A DNA stretch of 64,000 bases from Sandaracinaceae bacterium (GTDB taxonomy: Bacteria > Myxococcota_A > Polyangia > Polyangiales > Houyiibacteriaceae), in the NCBI GenBank assembly GCA_020633055.1, contig JACKEJ010000007.1, forward strand, positions 124,001-188,000, given 5' to 3'. The notes below the pieces were generated by a model. The model did not search any database. It had not been told where the DNA came from and saw only the letters and a program-made list of their open reading frames with translations. The position numbers and the translations under genes are program-made. Below are positions 1 through 9,240 of the stretch, in pieces; within the stretch, counting starts at the first letter, position 1; every line of letters begins with the position of its first letter.

Positions 1-74
1 ACGCGGGCCGCCTCTTCCTCCTCCTCGGACGGGCTCGAGGAAGGGGTGCTCTCGGATGGGGGCTGGTCGCTCAT
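1..74 (-). CDS. N-terminus of a leftward protein, truncated by the window edge; possibly a regulator
   Basis: Read on the minus strand, an ATG at 74-72 opens a frame that runs off the left edge after 24 codons. It begins Met-Ser-Asp-Gln-Pro-Pro, passes through a Ser/Pro-rich stretch and five consecutive Glu, then Ala-Ala-Arg. An acidic Ser/Pro tail followed by EEAAR would suit the disordered start of a TetR-type regulator just before its helix-turn-helix, and the gene is divergent from a beta-oxidation operon with a FadR-like palindrome. That identity is only inference, because no domain is visible in the window. Confidence 0.45.
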   Translation of the reverse strand, partial: MSDQPPSESTPSSSPSEEEEEAAR

Positions 75-281
75 GATGGGGGCAGGGTGCCACACATCGT
101 GTCTGCATCGGGCCTTCGGTGAAGCGGGCGGGGCACGTCCTAGTTGGGGCAGGGCCGCGCAACTGGCCGGACGTAGGCGCACGGTGCGGCGCCCGCGCCC
201 GACCTGCCCATGGTACGAAAAACGTGGCGTTGTTCCAAAAGTTGCTCCGATACGATTTACTTTCGGCCCCACATGCACTAG

Positions 282-299
282 ACATTGAATACTCATTCA
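282..299. promoter_or_regulatory. Palindromic operator-like site upstream of the fad operon
   Basis: The site reads ACATTGAATACTCATTCA, with perfect TGAAT and ATTCA arms around ACTC at 286-299. It lies 48 bp before the thiolase ATG, in a 273-bp divergent intergenic region (75-347) that is less GC-rich than its surroundings. Recalled from memory, the operator of the TetR-family fatty-acid repressor FadR (YsiA) of Bacillus is TGAATGANTANTCATTCA; this site matches 13 of 16 defined positions. A second, better copy precedes the acyl-CoA dehydrogenase at 21068. The rest of 75-347 shows no gene; promoter hexamers were not convincingly located. Confidence 0.55.
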
Positions 300-347
300 G
301 TCGGCACGCCCCCGCGCGGCCGAACCGAACCCCGATAGGAGCGAACC

Positions 348-1559
348 ATGTCCGAAGCGATCGTCTACGACGCGCTGCGCACCCCGCGCGGCAAAGGAAA
401 GCAGAACGGGAGCCTGCACGAGGTCAAGCCCGTCTCGCTTGTCACCGGCCTCATCGATGCCCTCCGCGAGCGGCAGCCCAACCTGGACGTCGACAAGGTG
501 GACGACATGGTGCTCGGCTGCGTCACGCCGGTGGGCGATCAGGGCGCGTGCATCGCGAAGACCGCGGCCATCGCGGCCGGCCTGCCGGACACCGTCGCGG
601 GCGTGCAGATCAACCGCTTCTGCGCCTCGGGGCTCGAGGCCGTGAACCTGGCGGCGCAGAAGGTCCGCTCGGGCTTCGAGGACATGGTCCTCGCGGGCGG
701 TGTGGAGTCGATGTCGCGCTGCTCGATGGGCATGGACGGTGGCGCGTGGGCCATGGACCCCGCCACCAACTACGACACCGGCTTCGTGCCGCAGGGCATC
801 GGTGCCGACCTGATCGCCACGCTCGAGGGCTTCACGCGTGAGGACGTGGACGCGTTCGCCCTGCGCTCGCAGCAGCGCGCCAGCGCCGCCTGGGCCGAGG
901 GCCGCTTCGCGAAGAGCGTGGTGCCGGTGAAGGACCAGAACGGCGTGGTGGTGCTCGACAACGACGAGTACATCCGCGGCGACGCCACGATGGAGGCGCT
1001 CGGCAGCCTGAAGCCCGCGTTCACCATGATCGGCGAGATGGGCGGCTTCGACGCCGTGGCACTGCAGAAGTACCACTGGGTGGAGCGCATCGAGCACGTG
1101 CACACGGCCGGCAACAGCAGCGGCATCGTGGACGGCGCGGCGCTGATGCTGATCGGCACGGAGGAGGCCGGCAAGAGCATGGGCCTCACGCCGCGCGGCC
1201 GCATCGTCGCCACCGCGGTCACCGGCACCGACCCCACCATCATGCTCGTGGGTCCGGCCCCGGCCGCGAAGAAGGCGCTGGCCCGCGCTGGGATGACCAA
1301 GGACCAGATCGACCTCTGGGAGATCAACGAGGCGTTCGCGTCCGTCGCGCTGCGCTTCATGAAGGACATGGACATCGACCCGGACACCGTGAACGTCAAC
1401 GGCGGGTCCATCGCCATGGGTCACCCGCTCGGAGCTACCGGCGCGATGATCCTCAGCACCGTCCTCGACGAGCTCGAGCGGCAGAACAAGCGCTACGGCC
1501 TCGCCACGCTGTGCGTCGGCGGCGGCATGGGCATCGCCACCATCATCGAGCGCATCTGA
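348..1559 (+). CDS. fadI: Acetyl-CoA C-acyltransferase (thiolase), beta-oxidation
   Basis: This 403-residue thiolase carries out the last step of beta-oxidation, cleaving 3-ketoacyl-CoA with CoA to acetyl-CoA and a shortened acyl-CoA; the acetyl-CoA acetyltransferase direction is also possible. Visible family signatures are the acyl-accepting Cys92 in NRFCASGLE, the NEAF motif near residue 327, His359 in MGHPLGATGA, and the C-terminal Cys389 in CVGGGMG. The length is normal for the family and the ATG follows a GGAGCGA ribosome-binding site. It is followed after 32 bp by the multifunctional hydratase/dehydrogenase, giving the classic two-gene fad operon. The symbol fadI rather than fadA is chosen because the partner looks FadJ-like; the distinction is soft. 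Confidence 0.93.
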   Translation: MSEAIVYDALRTPRGKGKQNGSLHEVKPVSLVTGLIDALRERQPNLDVDKVDDMVLGCVTPVGDQGACIAKTAAIAAGLPDTVAGVQINRFCASGLEAVNLAAQKVRSGFEDMVLAGGVESMSRCSMGMDGGAWAMDPATNYDTGFVPQGIGADLIATLEGFTREDVDAFALRSQQRASAAWAEGRFAKSVVPVKDQNGVVVLDNDEYIRGDATMEALGSLKPAFTMIGEMGGFDAVALQKYHWVERIEHVHTAGNSSGIVDGAALMLIGTEEAGKSMGLTPRGRIVATAVTGTDPTIMLVGPAPAAKKALARAGMTKDQIDLWEINEAFASVALRFMKDMDIDPDTVNVNGGSIAMGHPLGATGAMILSTVLDELERQNKRYGLATLCVGGGMGIATIIERI

Positions 1560-1591
1560 GTCCCCACGGAACGCGAAAGGCAGAAGAGAAC

Positions 1592-3772
1592 ATGACTGAA
1601 CAGACCGCAATCCGCTGGGACCTCGGGGCCGACGGCGTCGTCACGCTGACGATGGACGACCCCAACCAGTCCGCGAACACGATGAACGAGCTGTACCAGG
1701 AGTCGATGAAGCGCACCGTCGCGCGGCTCCAGGACGAGGTGAAGTCGGGGGCCGTGAAGGGCGTGATCCTGACCTCCGCCAAGAAGACCTTCTTCGCCGG
1801 CGGCGACCTCAAGATGCTGAGCCAGGCGCAGCCCGAGAACGCCGCTGACATGTTCGCGCACGTGCGCGAGATCACCGGCCAGCTGCGCGCCCTCGAGACG
1901 CTCGGCATCCCGGTCGTCGCCGCCATCAACGGCGCGGCGCTGGGCGGCGGGCTCGAGATCGCGCTGGCGTGTCACCACCGCGTGGTCCTGAACGACCCGC
2001 GCATCCAGCTGGGCCTGCCCGAGGTCACCCTGGGCCTGCTCCCTGGCGGCGGCGGCATCGTGCGCACCGTGCGCCTCTTGGGCGTGCAGAAGGCCATCAT
2101 GGACGTGCTCATCCAGGGCCCGCGCCTGCGGCCGGACAAGGCGCTGTCGCTCGGCCTGGTGCACGAGCTGGCGACGGACGCGGACGACATGCTCGCCAAG
2201 GCGCGCGCGTTCATCGCGGCCAACCCCAAGTCGGCGCAGCCGTGGGACGTGAAGGGCTACAAGATGCCCGGCGGCACCCCGAGCAACCCGATGCTGGCGG
2301 GCAACCTGCCGGCGTTCCCGGCCAACCTGAAGAAGCAGCTCAAGGGCGCGCACTACCCGGCGCCGCGGGCCATCATGAGCGCGGCCGTCGAGGGCGCCCA
2401 AGTGGACTTCGACACCGCACAGCGCATCGAGAGCCGCTACTTCACGGAGCTGGCCACCGGCCGCGTCGCGAAGAACATGATCAAGGCGTTCTTCTTCGAC
2501 CTGCAGAAGATCAACAGCGGCGCCAGCCGTCCGAAGGACGTGCCGCAGGTGCTCCCGAAGAAGGTGGGCATCCTCGGTGCCGGCATGATGGGGCAGGGCA
2601 TCGCCTACTCCACGGCCACTGTCGGCATCCCGTGCGTGCTGAAGGACATCTCCGTCGAGGCCGCCGAGAAGGGCAAGGCGTACACCGCCAAGCTCCTCGA
2701 GAAGCGCGTCGCGAAGGGCGCCATGACGCGTGAGGCGGCCGACGCCACCCTCGCGCTGATCGAGACCACCGCGGACGCCAGCGGGCTCGCCGGCTGCGAC
2801 ATGATCATCGAGGCCGTGTTCGAGAGCGTCGCGCTCAAGGCCAAGGTCACCCAGGAGGCCGAGGCCGCCGGCGAGCCGGGGCTGCTGATGTGCAGCAACA
2901 CGTCGACGCTGCCCATCACGGGCCTCGCCAAGGCCTCGAAGGACGCGTCGCGCTTCATCGGCCTGCACTTCTTCTCGCCCGTCGACAAGATGCCGCTGGT
3001 CGAGATCATCATGGGCGAGCAGACCTCGGACGCCGCGCTCGCGATGGCCTTCGACTACGTGGTGAAGATCAAGAAGACGCCCATCGTGGTGAACGACAGC
3101 CGCGGCTTCTTCACGTCGCGCGTGTTCGGCACGTTTGCCATGGAGGGCGTGGCCATGCTCGCCGAGGGCTTCGCGCCCAACTCCATCGAGCAGGCGGCGC
3201 TGCAGGTGGGCATGCCCGTGGGCCCGCTCGCCGTGAACGACGAGGTCAGCCTCGAGCTCGGCCGTCACGTGCGCGTGGAGACCAAGAAGGCCCTCGAGGC
3301 CGAGGGCAAGCCCTACGTGGGGAGCCCCGCGGACCCCGTCATCGACAAGATGTGCGAGGAGCTCAACCGCAAGGGCCGCGCCGCAGGTGGTGGCTTCTAC
3401 GAGTACCCGGCGGGGGGCAAGAAGTTCCTTTGGCCGGGCCTCAAGGAGCACTTCGTGCGGGCTGACGGCGGCGTTCCGTCAGAGCACCAGTTCCAGGACA
3501 TGAAGGACCGCCTGCTCTACATCCAGAGCCTCGAGACCATCCGCTGCCTGGAGGAGAACGTCCTGCGCTCGGTGGCCGACGCCAACATCGGCTCCATCAT
3601 GGGCATCGGCGCGCCGCCCTGGACGGGCGGTCTCCTGCAGTACGTGAACTACGTGGGGCTGCCCGAGTTCGTGCGGCGTTCCGAGGAGCTGGCCGGCAAG
3701 TACGGCGAGCGCTTCTCGCCGCCGAAGCTGCTGCGCGAGATGGCCGAGGCGGGCAAGACCTTCACCAAGTGA
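1592..3772 (+). CDS. fadJ: Multifunctional enoyl-CoA hydratase / 3-hydroxyacyl-CoA dehydrogenase
   Basis: This 726-residue fusion performs hydration and NAD-dependent oxidation of enoyl-CoA. The N-terminal crotonase domain (about residues 10-200) shows the FFAGGDLKML region and the oxyanion-hole segment INGAALGGGLE near 111. The central Rossmann domain begins with GILGAGMMGQG near 325, and the dehydrogenase signature HFFSPVDKMPLVEII is near 460. The C-terminal dehydrogenase repeat continues to the end. ATG 1592 is preferred over the longer in-frame start at 1511, which would lie inside the thiolase gene. It is transcribed with the thiolase 32 bp upstream, and the product of each enzyme feeds the next. 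The family label is secure; FadB versus FadJ is not. Confidence 0.92.
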   Translation: MTEQTAIRWDLGADGVVTLTMDDPNQSANTMNELYQESMKRTVARLQDEVKSGAVKGVILTSAKKTFFAGGDLKMLSQAQPENAADMFAHVREITGQLRALETLGIPVVAAINGAALGGGLEIALACHHRVVLNDPRIQLGLPEVTLGLLPGGGGIVRTVRLLGVQKAIMDVLIQGPRLRPDKALSLGLVHELATDADDMLAKARAFIAANPKSAQPWDVKGYKMPGGTPSNPMLAGNLPAFPANLKKQLKGAHYPAPRAIMSAAVEGAQVDFDTAQRIESRYFTELATGRVAKNMIKAFFFDLQKINSGASRPKDVPQVLPKKVGILGAGMMGQGIAYSTATVGIPCVLKDISVEAAEKGKAYTAKLLEKRVAKGAMTREAADATLALIETTADASGLAGCDMIIEAVFESVALKAKVTQEAEAAGEPGLLMCSNTSTLPITGLAKASKDASRFIGLHFFSPVDKMPLVEIIMGEQTSDAALAMAFDYVVKIKKTPIVVNDSRGFFTSRVFGTFAMEGVAMLAEGFAPNSIEQAALQVGMPVGPLAVNDEVSLELGRHVRVETKKALEAEGKPYVGSPADPVIDKMCEELNRKGRAAGGGFYEYPAGGKKFLWPGLKEHFVRADGGVPSEHQFQDMKDRLLYIQSLETIRCLEENVLRSVADANIGSIMGIGAPPWTGGLLQYVNYVGLPEFVRRSEELAGKYGERFSPPKLLREMAEAGKTFTK

Positions 3773-3792
3773 GCGCGGTGCGCGCGTGACGC

Positions 3793-3821
3793 ACGGCGGC
3801 GGGCTCTCACGGGTCCGCCGT
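3793..3821. terminator. Inverted repeat between convergent genes, possible bidirectional terminator
   Basis: A perfect 7-bp inverted repeat, ACGGCGG at 3793-3799 and CCGCCGT at 3815-3821, sits in the 89-bp gap between fadJ and the convergent mscS-like gene. The loop is 15 nt and there is no strong T tract (only TTCTGCGTTT follows), so this is a weak terminator candidate supported mainly by its position. Confidence 0.35.
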
Positions 3822-3861
3822 TCTGCGTTTGGGGTGCCGCATGCCCCGCCGTCCCTCCATG

Positions 3862-6453
3862 TCAGTCAGACGCCTTCGGACTGGCGTCCGTGTCGCCCGA
3901 GGGGGGCGGAGCCGGTTCAGTGGGCTCGCCGCGCAGCGCCCGGCGCACGCCCTCGTCGATGGAGCGCAAGTGCAGGTCGCGCTGCGGGAAGGGGATCTCG
4001 ATGGCCTCACGGTAGAGCGCGTCGTGCACCCAGTGCGTGATGTCGCTGCGCAGCTTGTGGTGGTCGGCGTACTCCCCCACCCAGCAGTTCACTCGGAAGT
4101 CGAGGGAGCTGTTCCCGAAGCCCATGAACAGGATGCTGGGGGCGGGCTTGTCCAGGATGGTGGCGTGGTTCGCACAAGCGTCGGCCAGGACGGCGGACAC
4201 GCGGTGTGGGTCCGTGCCGTACGCGACGCCGACGTCGACGCTGACGCGCCGCGACCGATCGGACAGCGTCCAGTTCACCACCTCCTTCGAGATGAGCTCC
4301 GCGTTCGGCATGATCACCTCGGCGCCGTCGATGCCGAGGATGGTGCTGGCGCGGATGCCGATGCTGGTGACCTCGCCGACGAGGGACCCCACCTCGATGA
4401 AGTCGCCGATCTTCACGGGGCGCTCGACCATGAGGATGAGCCCGGAGATGAAGTTGCTGACGATGTTCTGCAGACCGAAGCCGATGCCCACGCTCAGCGC
4501 GCCAGCGAGCATGGCCAGCTGCGCGCCCTGGATGCCGACCGCAGACAACGCGGCGATCACGCCGATCGCGACGACGGCGTAGCCGACGAGGCGCGAGACG
4601 CTGCCCGACACGTCACGGCCGACCTCGAGGCGGGTCATGACTTCTTGGTCGATGACGAAGCGGACGAAGCGGGCGAAGTACCCGACGAACACCAAGATCA
4701 GCGCGGCCGCGACGATCGCGCCCAGCGACAGGCGGATCTCGCCCGTCTCGATGGAGAGCGCGCCCAGCGTGTCCAGCACGCCCTTGATGGGCTCTATCAG
4801 GCGGAAGCTCTCGGCGCTGGTCCATAGCCAGAGCAGCACGGCGAGCGCGCGCACGCCGGTGCGGATGCGGTGGGTCAACATGCGCCGGTGGCGTCGCACG
4901 CTGATGAACTGCAGGGCGAGCCGGCTGCGCAGGCTGAAGGCCACGAGGGCCTCCACCACCAGCGCCCCGGCGAACATGATCATGGCCATGAACACGCTGC
5001 CCATCGTCGCGTCGGCGACCATCGTGGCGAGCGCCTCCCAGCCCAGCGCCGCGCCGATGGACACGCCGGTGAGCAGGAGCGCGGCCGCCAGCAACACCGC
5101 ATCGAGCCCCATCTTCAGGTGTGCCCGCTGCTTCGTGCGGAAGGTCATGAGCCACGTGGCCGTGACGAGCCCCTCGATGACCAGGAGAGTCTGATGCAAC
5201 GAACCTCCCTCGGGCGCGAGCTGCACCAGCTTGTCGAAGGTCAAGGCCACGACGAAGCCATACAGCAGCGGCCGCATGAAGACGGGGAGCAGCGGGGGCA
5301 GTAGCCGCATCACCGGGAACAGGAGCGCGACGAAGACGATGTCGAACACGATGACGGGCGCGGTGGGCACGAACAGCGGCGTCCCCATGAGCACCATCAG
5401 CGCTGCCGACGCGACAGGTGAGTGCACGACGTGGCGCGCGAGCCTCAACACGTCCGGGTCGCCCTCCCACTCGGGGCTGCGGCTGCGCTGGTACACCAGC
5501 ATGAGCCCAAGCAGCACACCCACCACCAGCATCGCGAGGAATCCGTCGGACTCCCCTTCGGCCCCGGCGTTCAAGAGCTCCCAGTGCATCGCCATGGCGG
5601 CCGCGGCCTGCGTCACCAAGCCGGGCGAGTTCGAGGCGAACGCGTGGAAGAGCGGAGGCGACCCGCGGTCCCACAGCTTCGCCTCGCTCACCACCTCGGC
5701 GCTGTCCAGCTGCTCCATCACGCTCGCCACGCGCAGCGCCTCGGTGCTGAGGGCTTCGTGCAGGCGCTCGATGTCGGCGGCCTGGCGCTGCACTTCGATC
5801 AGCTCCGTCCCCACCAGCCCGAGCATCGCTTGCGCGCGGGCCAGCACCTCGGAGGGCACGTCGTTCTCCTCCAACAGCGCGACGTGTCCTTGCCACTCCG
5901 TACGCAACGGCTCCAGCCGTGCGAGGGCGGCCCGCAACGCCGCGCGGCGCGTCTGGACAGTCCCGAGCGCGTCGTCCAGGCGCTCCTCCGGGCGTCGCCA
6001 CCGCTGCCGGACGTCCAACAGCGTGCGCGCGTCCAACGAGGGGAGCTGCGCCAGCAGTGGGCTGGTCAAGAGGTCGTCGATCTGCGCACGCGCCGCCGCG
6101 AGCTGCAGGCGGCCTGCCTCGAGCGTGCCGTTGGGCATGGTGGCGACGTGCAGCGACCGGAGCGTGGCGCTGGTGGCGTCGGCGGCAGCGGCGATCTCGA
6201 GGGCCGAGGTCCCGGGCACGGGGGCTTCGATGACCTCTCCCGCGTCTGGCGGCGAGCCACCGTCGCTGGGCCCGGCGTCTTCGGGTCCAGCGTCGGTCAC
6301 CCCAGCGTCGACGACGACCGCTGGCGGCGCTCGACGTCGCGGCCGCTGTGCCCCGGCGGGAGCGGCGACGGCCAAGGAGACGAACAGCGCGCACAGCACG
6401 AACGGGCCGCGCAGCGCGCCAGGCAGGGAGGGGCGCGAAGGGCGAGGCGACAT
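3862..6453 (-). CDS. Large MscS-family mechanosensitive ion channel
   Basis: The 863-residue protein belongs to the MscS family, whose members open under membrane tension during osmotic downshock. An N-terminal signal peptide ends near residue 36 (Ala-Pro-Ala-Gly-Ala-Gln) and is followed by a Pro/Ala/Asp-rich linker. A predicted periplasmic helical region spans roughly residues 90-270, and many hydrophobic segments follow. The MscS core is C-terminal: the Gly/Ala-rich pore helix GALSVGIGFGLQNIVSNF near residue 660, then the beta domain with VERPVKIGDFIEVG, GEVTSIGIRAST and MPNAELIS. The length resembles MscK/YbdG-type multi-helix channels rather than small MscS. A roughly 30-residue acidic, Pro-rich tail ends the protein. 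The gene is convergent with fadJ. The N-terminal domain was not matched to a named family. Confidence 0.88.
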   Translation of the reverse strand: MSPRPSRPSLPGALRGPFVLCALFVSLAVAAPAGAQRPRRRAPPAVVVDAGVTDAGPEDAGPSDGGSPPDAGEVIEAPVPGTSALEIAAAADATSATLRSLHVATMPNGTLEAGRLQLAAARAQIDDLLTSPLLAQLPSLDARTLLDVRQRWRRPEERLDDALGTVQTRRAALRAALARLEPLRTEWQGHVALLEENDVPSEVLARAQAMLGLVGTELIEVQRQAADIERLHEALSTEALRVASVMEQLDSAEVVSEAKLWDRGSPPLFHAFASNSPGLVTQAAAAMAMHWELLNAGAEGESDGFLAMLVVGVLLGLMLVYQRSRSPEWEGDPDVLRLARHVVHSPVASAALMVLMGTPLFVPTAPVIVFDIVFVALLFPVMRLLPPLLPVFMRPLLYGFVVALTFDKLVQLAPEGGSLHQTLLVIEGLVTATWLMTFRTKQRAHLKMGLDAVLLAAALLLTGVSIGAALGWEALATMVADATMGSVFMAMIMFAGALVVEALVAFSLRSRLALQFISVRRHRRMLTHRIRTGVRALAVLLWLWTSAESFRLIEPIKGVLDTLGALSIETGEIRLSLGAIVAAALILVFVGYFARFVRFVIDQEVMTRLEVGRDVSGSVSRLVGYAVVAIGVIAALSAVGIQGAQLAMLAGALSVGIGFGLQNIVSNFISGLILMVERPVKIGDFIEVGSLVGEVTSIGIRASTILGIDGAEVIMPNAELISKEVVNWTLSDRSRRVSVDVGVAYGTDPHRVSAVLADACANHATILDKPAPSILFMGFGNSSLDFRVNCWVGEYADHHKLRSDITHWVHDALYREAIEIPFPQRDLHLRSIDEGVRRALRGEPTEPAPPPSGDTDASPKASD

Positions 6454-6577
6454 GGACGTGAGAGCTATGCCACGACTGGGCCTGCGTTCCCAGAGACTGG
6501 CGCTTCTCGGACGCAGCGCAGACCGCGGCCCGCGGCCCCCGTTGCGCTCTACGGCGGCGGCGGTGTACGACCGGAGG

Positions 6578-7138
6578 ATGAACCCTTACTGGGCGTACGC
6601 GATGGTCGCGGGCATGCTGGTCGAGCTGGTCGCGATGTTCGTATTTCCGCTGGCGTACGCGCGTTTGGCGTTCATCCCGTGCGACAGACGTGCCGAGCCC
6701 CTGCCGCGCCGTGTGGCCCCCTCGGGCTACCGTGACGCCCCCGCCGTGCCGCTGAACGTGGCGGCGTTGGGGCTCGACGGCTTCACCTACGAGGACGACG
6801 AGACGGTCGGCGCTTTCGCTGGTGGTCGCGGCTGGCTGCGCATGCGCTACAAATTTTTCGGTTGGAACCGGGTGATGGGCATCGTCTCGGTCGTCCCCGG
6901 CGTGAGTGACGACAGGTTGCAGCTCACGGCGCGCGTCTACCCCGCGTTCACGATCTCTCTACTTGGCTCCGCGTTCGCGATGGGGAACCCGAGGATCATC
7001 GTGGTGCTCCTCGCGGCCATGGTCGTCAGCGTCCTGGTGAGCACGATGATGCTCCGCAGCCGCGTGCGCGTCCCGCTCAGCCGCTTCCAGGACGAGCTCG
7101 CCTCGCGCGCCAAGCGTCACCTCGCGGAGACGCCTTGA
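6578..7138 (+). CDS. Hypothetical two-to-four-helix membrane protein
   Basis: ATG 6578 opens a 186-residue frame starting MNPYWAYAMVAGMLVELV; it is preferred over the long upstream extension, which runs antisense through the mscS-like gene. Hydrophobic segments are visible at about residues 5-30 and, near the C-terminus, in the stretch around 120-165 (FTISLLGSAFAMGNPRIIVVLLAAMVV). Between them lies a soluble part with a possible beta-rich fold. No family is recognised. Its stop codon overlaps the TTG start of the aldo/keto reductase, so the two are probably translated from one message. Confidence 0.7.
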   Translation: MNPYWAYAMVAGMLVELVAMFVFPLAYARLAFIPCDRRAEPLPRRVAPSGYRDAPAVPLNVAALGLDGFTYEDDETVGAFAGGRGWLRMRYKFFGWNRVMGIVSVVPGVSDDRLQLTARVYPAFTISLLGSAFAMGNPRIIVVLLAAMVVSVLVSTMMLRSRVRVPLSRFQDELASRAKRHLAETP

Positions 7139-7980
7139 GCGCGGCGCTCGTCGATGGGCGCGGACCCGACGCGCTCCCCGTGCTGATGTACGGCACCGCG
7201 TGGAAGGAGGACGACACGGAGGCGTTGGTCAGCGAGGCCCTGCGCGCCGGGTTCCGCGCCTTCGACACGGCGAATCAGCGCAAGCACTACGTCGAGGCGG
7301 GGGTCGGCGCCGCCCTGGCGCGCGCCTTCGCGGCAGGCGACGTGAGCCGCGAGGAGGTCTTCCTGCAGACCAAGTTCACCTACGCGCGCGGCCAGGACCA
7401 CCGGCTCCCCTATGACCCGAGCGCCCCCATCGCGGCGCAAGTCCGGCAGTCCTTCGAGAGCTCCCAGGGGCACCTGGGCGTCCGCTTCGTCGACAGCTTG
7501 GTGCTGCACGGACCCATGCGCGCCGGTCACCTGCACCCGCTGGACGAGGAGGCCTGGTCCGCGATGGAGGCGCTGGTGGACGAGGGGCTGGTGGGGGCGC
7601 TCGGGGTCAGCAACGTCGAGCCGGCGCACGTGACCGAGTTGCTGCAGGTGGCCCGCATTCGGCCACGCTTCGTGCAGAACCGCTGCTACGCCGACCAGGG
7701 CTGGGACGCCGCCGTGCGCGGGCTGTGCGCCCGAGCGGGCATCGTCTATCAGGGTTTCTCGTTGCTCACGGCCAACCGGCCCGTGGTCGCGGGCCCCACC
7801 GTCCGCGAGGTGGCGGCGCGGCACCAGGCCACCCCCGCGCAGGTGGTGTTCGCGCTGGCGCTGCAGCTGGGCATCTGGCCACTCACGGGCACGCGCGACC
7901 CTCGCCACATGCGCGATGATCTGGCGGCGGTCGGGCTCTCGCTCAGCGGCAGTGAGGTGCAAGCGCTGCAGCTCGCTTGA
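7135..7980 (+). CDS. Aldo/keto reductase family oxidoreductase
   Basis: This 281-residue TIM-barrel protein looks like a NADPH-dependent aldo/keto reductase. Candidate catalytic residues are Asp44 (FDTANQRKHY), Lys80 (LQTKF) and His125 (VLHGP). The tetrad Tyr, normally five residues after the Asp, would have to be Tyr52, eight after Asp44; a related spacing is known in some fungal and plant members, so activity is plausible but the site is atypical. The C-terminal cofactor segment around GTRDPRHMRDDL is present. The start is a TTG at 7135 whose last two bases belong to the TGA of the upstream gene, which suggests translational coupling. The substrate is unknown. Confidence 0.82.
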   Translation: MSAALVDGRGPDALPVLMYGTAWKEDDTEALVSEALRAGFRAFDTANQRKHYVEAGVGAALARAFAAGDVSREEVFLQTKFTYARGQDHRLPYDPSAPIAAQVRQSFESSQGHLGVRFVDSLVLHGPMRAGHLHPLDEEAWSAMEALVDEGLVGALGVSNVEPAHVTELLQVARIRPRFVQNRCYADQGWDAAVRGLCARAGIVYQGFSLLTANRPVVAGPTVREVAARHQATPAQVVFALALQLGIWPLTGTRDPRHMRDDLAAVGLSLSGSEVQALQLA

Positions 7981-8080
7981 GCTCGCTCTCGGGGGCGTCC
8001 GTCGCTCGCCATGTCCGTGATGCGCCCGCTCGGCCACGGCACCTGGCACCCTCGCCCACAGGGCGGCTAGAGTCTGCCCT

Positions 8081-9133
8081 GTGACCGCCTCCCTCGACCC
8101 GCACCGCGTCGTCTATCGCTGGGACCTCGACAAGACGTACCTGCGCACCGAGTTCGACAGCATCCGCGACCTGCTCCGGACGGCCGTGGAGCCGGCCACA
8201 CGCAAGCGCACCGTGCCGGGGGCGTCGGTCTTGCTGCGCGAGCTGCGCGCCACGAACCCCGCGGCGGTGTACATCCTGTCCGGCAGCCCCGAGCAGATGC
8301 GGCGTGTGCTGGAGGCCAAGCTGCGCCTCGACGGCATCCGCTGGGACTCGTTCACGCTCAAGCCCAGCTTGGACAACCTGCTCAAGGGGCGCTTCCGCGT
8401 GCTCAAGGATCAAGTGAGCTACAAGCTGGAGGCCCTGCTCTCTGCGCGTGCTCATGGCGACCGCGACCACCGCGAGGTGCTCTTCGGCGACGACGCCGAG
8501 GCCGACGCGTTCATCTACTCGCTCTACGCGGACCTGTGCGCCGGGCGGGTGGACAACCGCGAGCTGATGGCCGTGCTGGACGCCGCCCGCGTCTACCCGG
8601 AGAGTATGGGGCAGATCGTGCGCACCGCGGGCCGTGTGCCTCGCGGGGACTGCGTCCACCGCGTGTTCATCCACCTGGACCGCATCTCGTCGCCCGCGAT
8701 GTTCGAGGCGTTCGGGCCGCGCGTGCTCCCATTCTTCAACTATTTCCAGCCAGCGCTCGTGCTGCTCGAGGACGGCCTCCTGGACGCGCTCGCGTGTCTC
8801 CGCGTGGGGGCGGGCATCCTGCTGCAGCAGGGCTTCCACCCCAGCACGCTGAACGCGTCGTTCGCGGAGCTCGCCGCCAAGGGGGTCATCGGGATGGGCT
8901 GCGCGGACCGCCTCCTGGCGGCACGGTCACTCGTGACGCCGAACGTGTTCGCTGGGGCGACGGATGGGCTGCTTCGCTTCCTGGAAGCCGTCTCGGCTCG
9001 CAGACCCGAGCTGGGCGAGGCGCGCGCTCCGGAGGCGGTCGAGATCGACTACGTGGAGCTCTTCTCTCGAGACCGAGAGCGGGCCCACGCTGCGAAGCGG
9101 CGCGCACGGTGGCGGCCACCGCGGTCGTTCTGA
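8081..9133 (+). CDS. App1-like / HAD-fold phosphatase-like protein
   Basis: A 350-residue protein with a GTG start. Its N-terminus carries a HAD-type motif I: Asp15-Leu-Asp17-Lys-Thr in YRWDLDKTYL. Motif II-like YILSGS is near residue 67, a conserved Lys follows in FRVLKDQVSYK, and an acidic motif IV, FGDDAEAD, is near 136. The order and the aromatic residue before motif I resemble the App1/DUF2183 phosphatidate-phosphatase catalytic domain, although that family usually has DxDDT and this protein has DLDKT. The C-terminal half (from about 190) is alpha-helical and unassigned. A lipid-phosphate substrate would be inference. It lies 100 bp after the aldo/keto reductase, with no clear functional link. 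Confidence 0.65.
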   Translation: MTASLDPHRVVYRWDLDKTYLRTEFDSIRDLLRTAVEPATRKRTVPGASVLLRELRATNPAAVYILSGSPEQMRRVLEAKLRLDGIRWDSFTLKPSLDNLLKGRFRVLKDQVSYKLEALLSARAHGDRDHREVLFGDDAEADAFIYSLYADLCAGRVDNRELMAVLDAARVYPESMGQIVRTAGRVPRGDCVHRVFIHLDRISSPAMFEAFGPRVLPFFNYFQPALVLLEDGLLDALACLRVGAGILLQQGFHPSTLNASFAELAAKGVIGMGCADRLLAARSLVTPNVFAGATDGLLRFLEAVSARRPELGEARAPEAVEIDYVELFSRDRERAHAAKRRARWRPPRSF

Positions 9134-9240
9134 CGGGCGCCCGGGGCGCGTGGCAGTGACCTGGTCTTGCGTTGCGCATCCGTTGGGGGCGGTCTTCGCT
9201 TCATGCCAGGTCGCAAACGGGCTGCTACCATGCCGGTTCT

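Noticed and set aside
4..841. Long rightward and leftward open frames around the fad promoter and thiolase
   Set aside because: They are the high-GC shadow frames of the thiolase gene and its leader; composition is Arg/Ala/Gly-rich without any domain.
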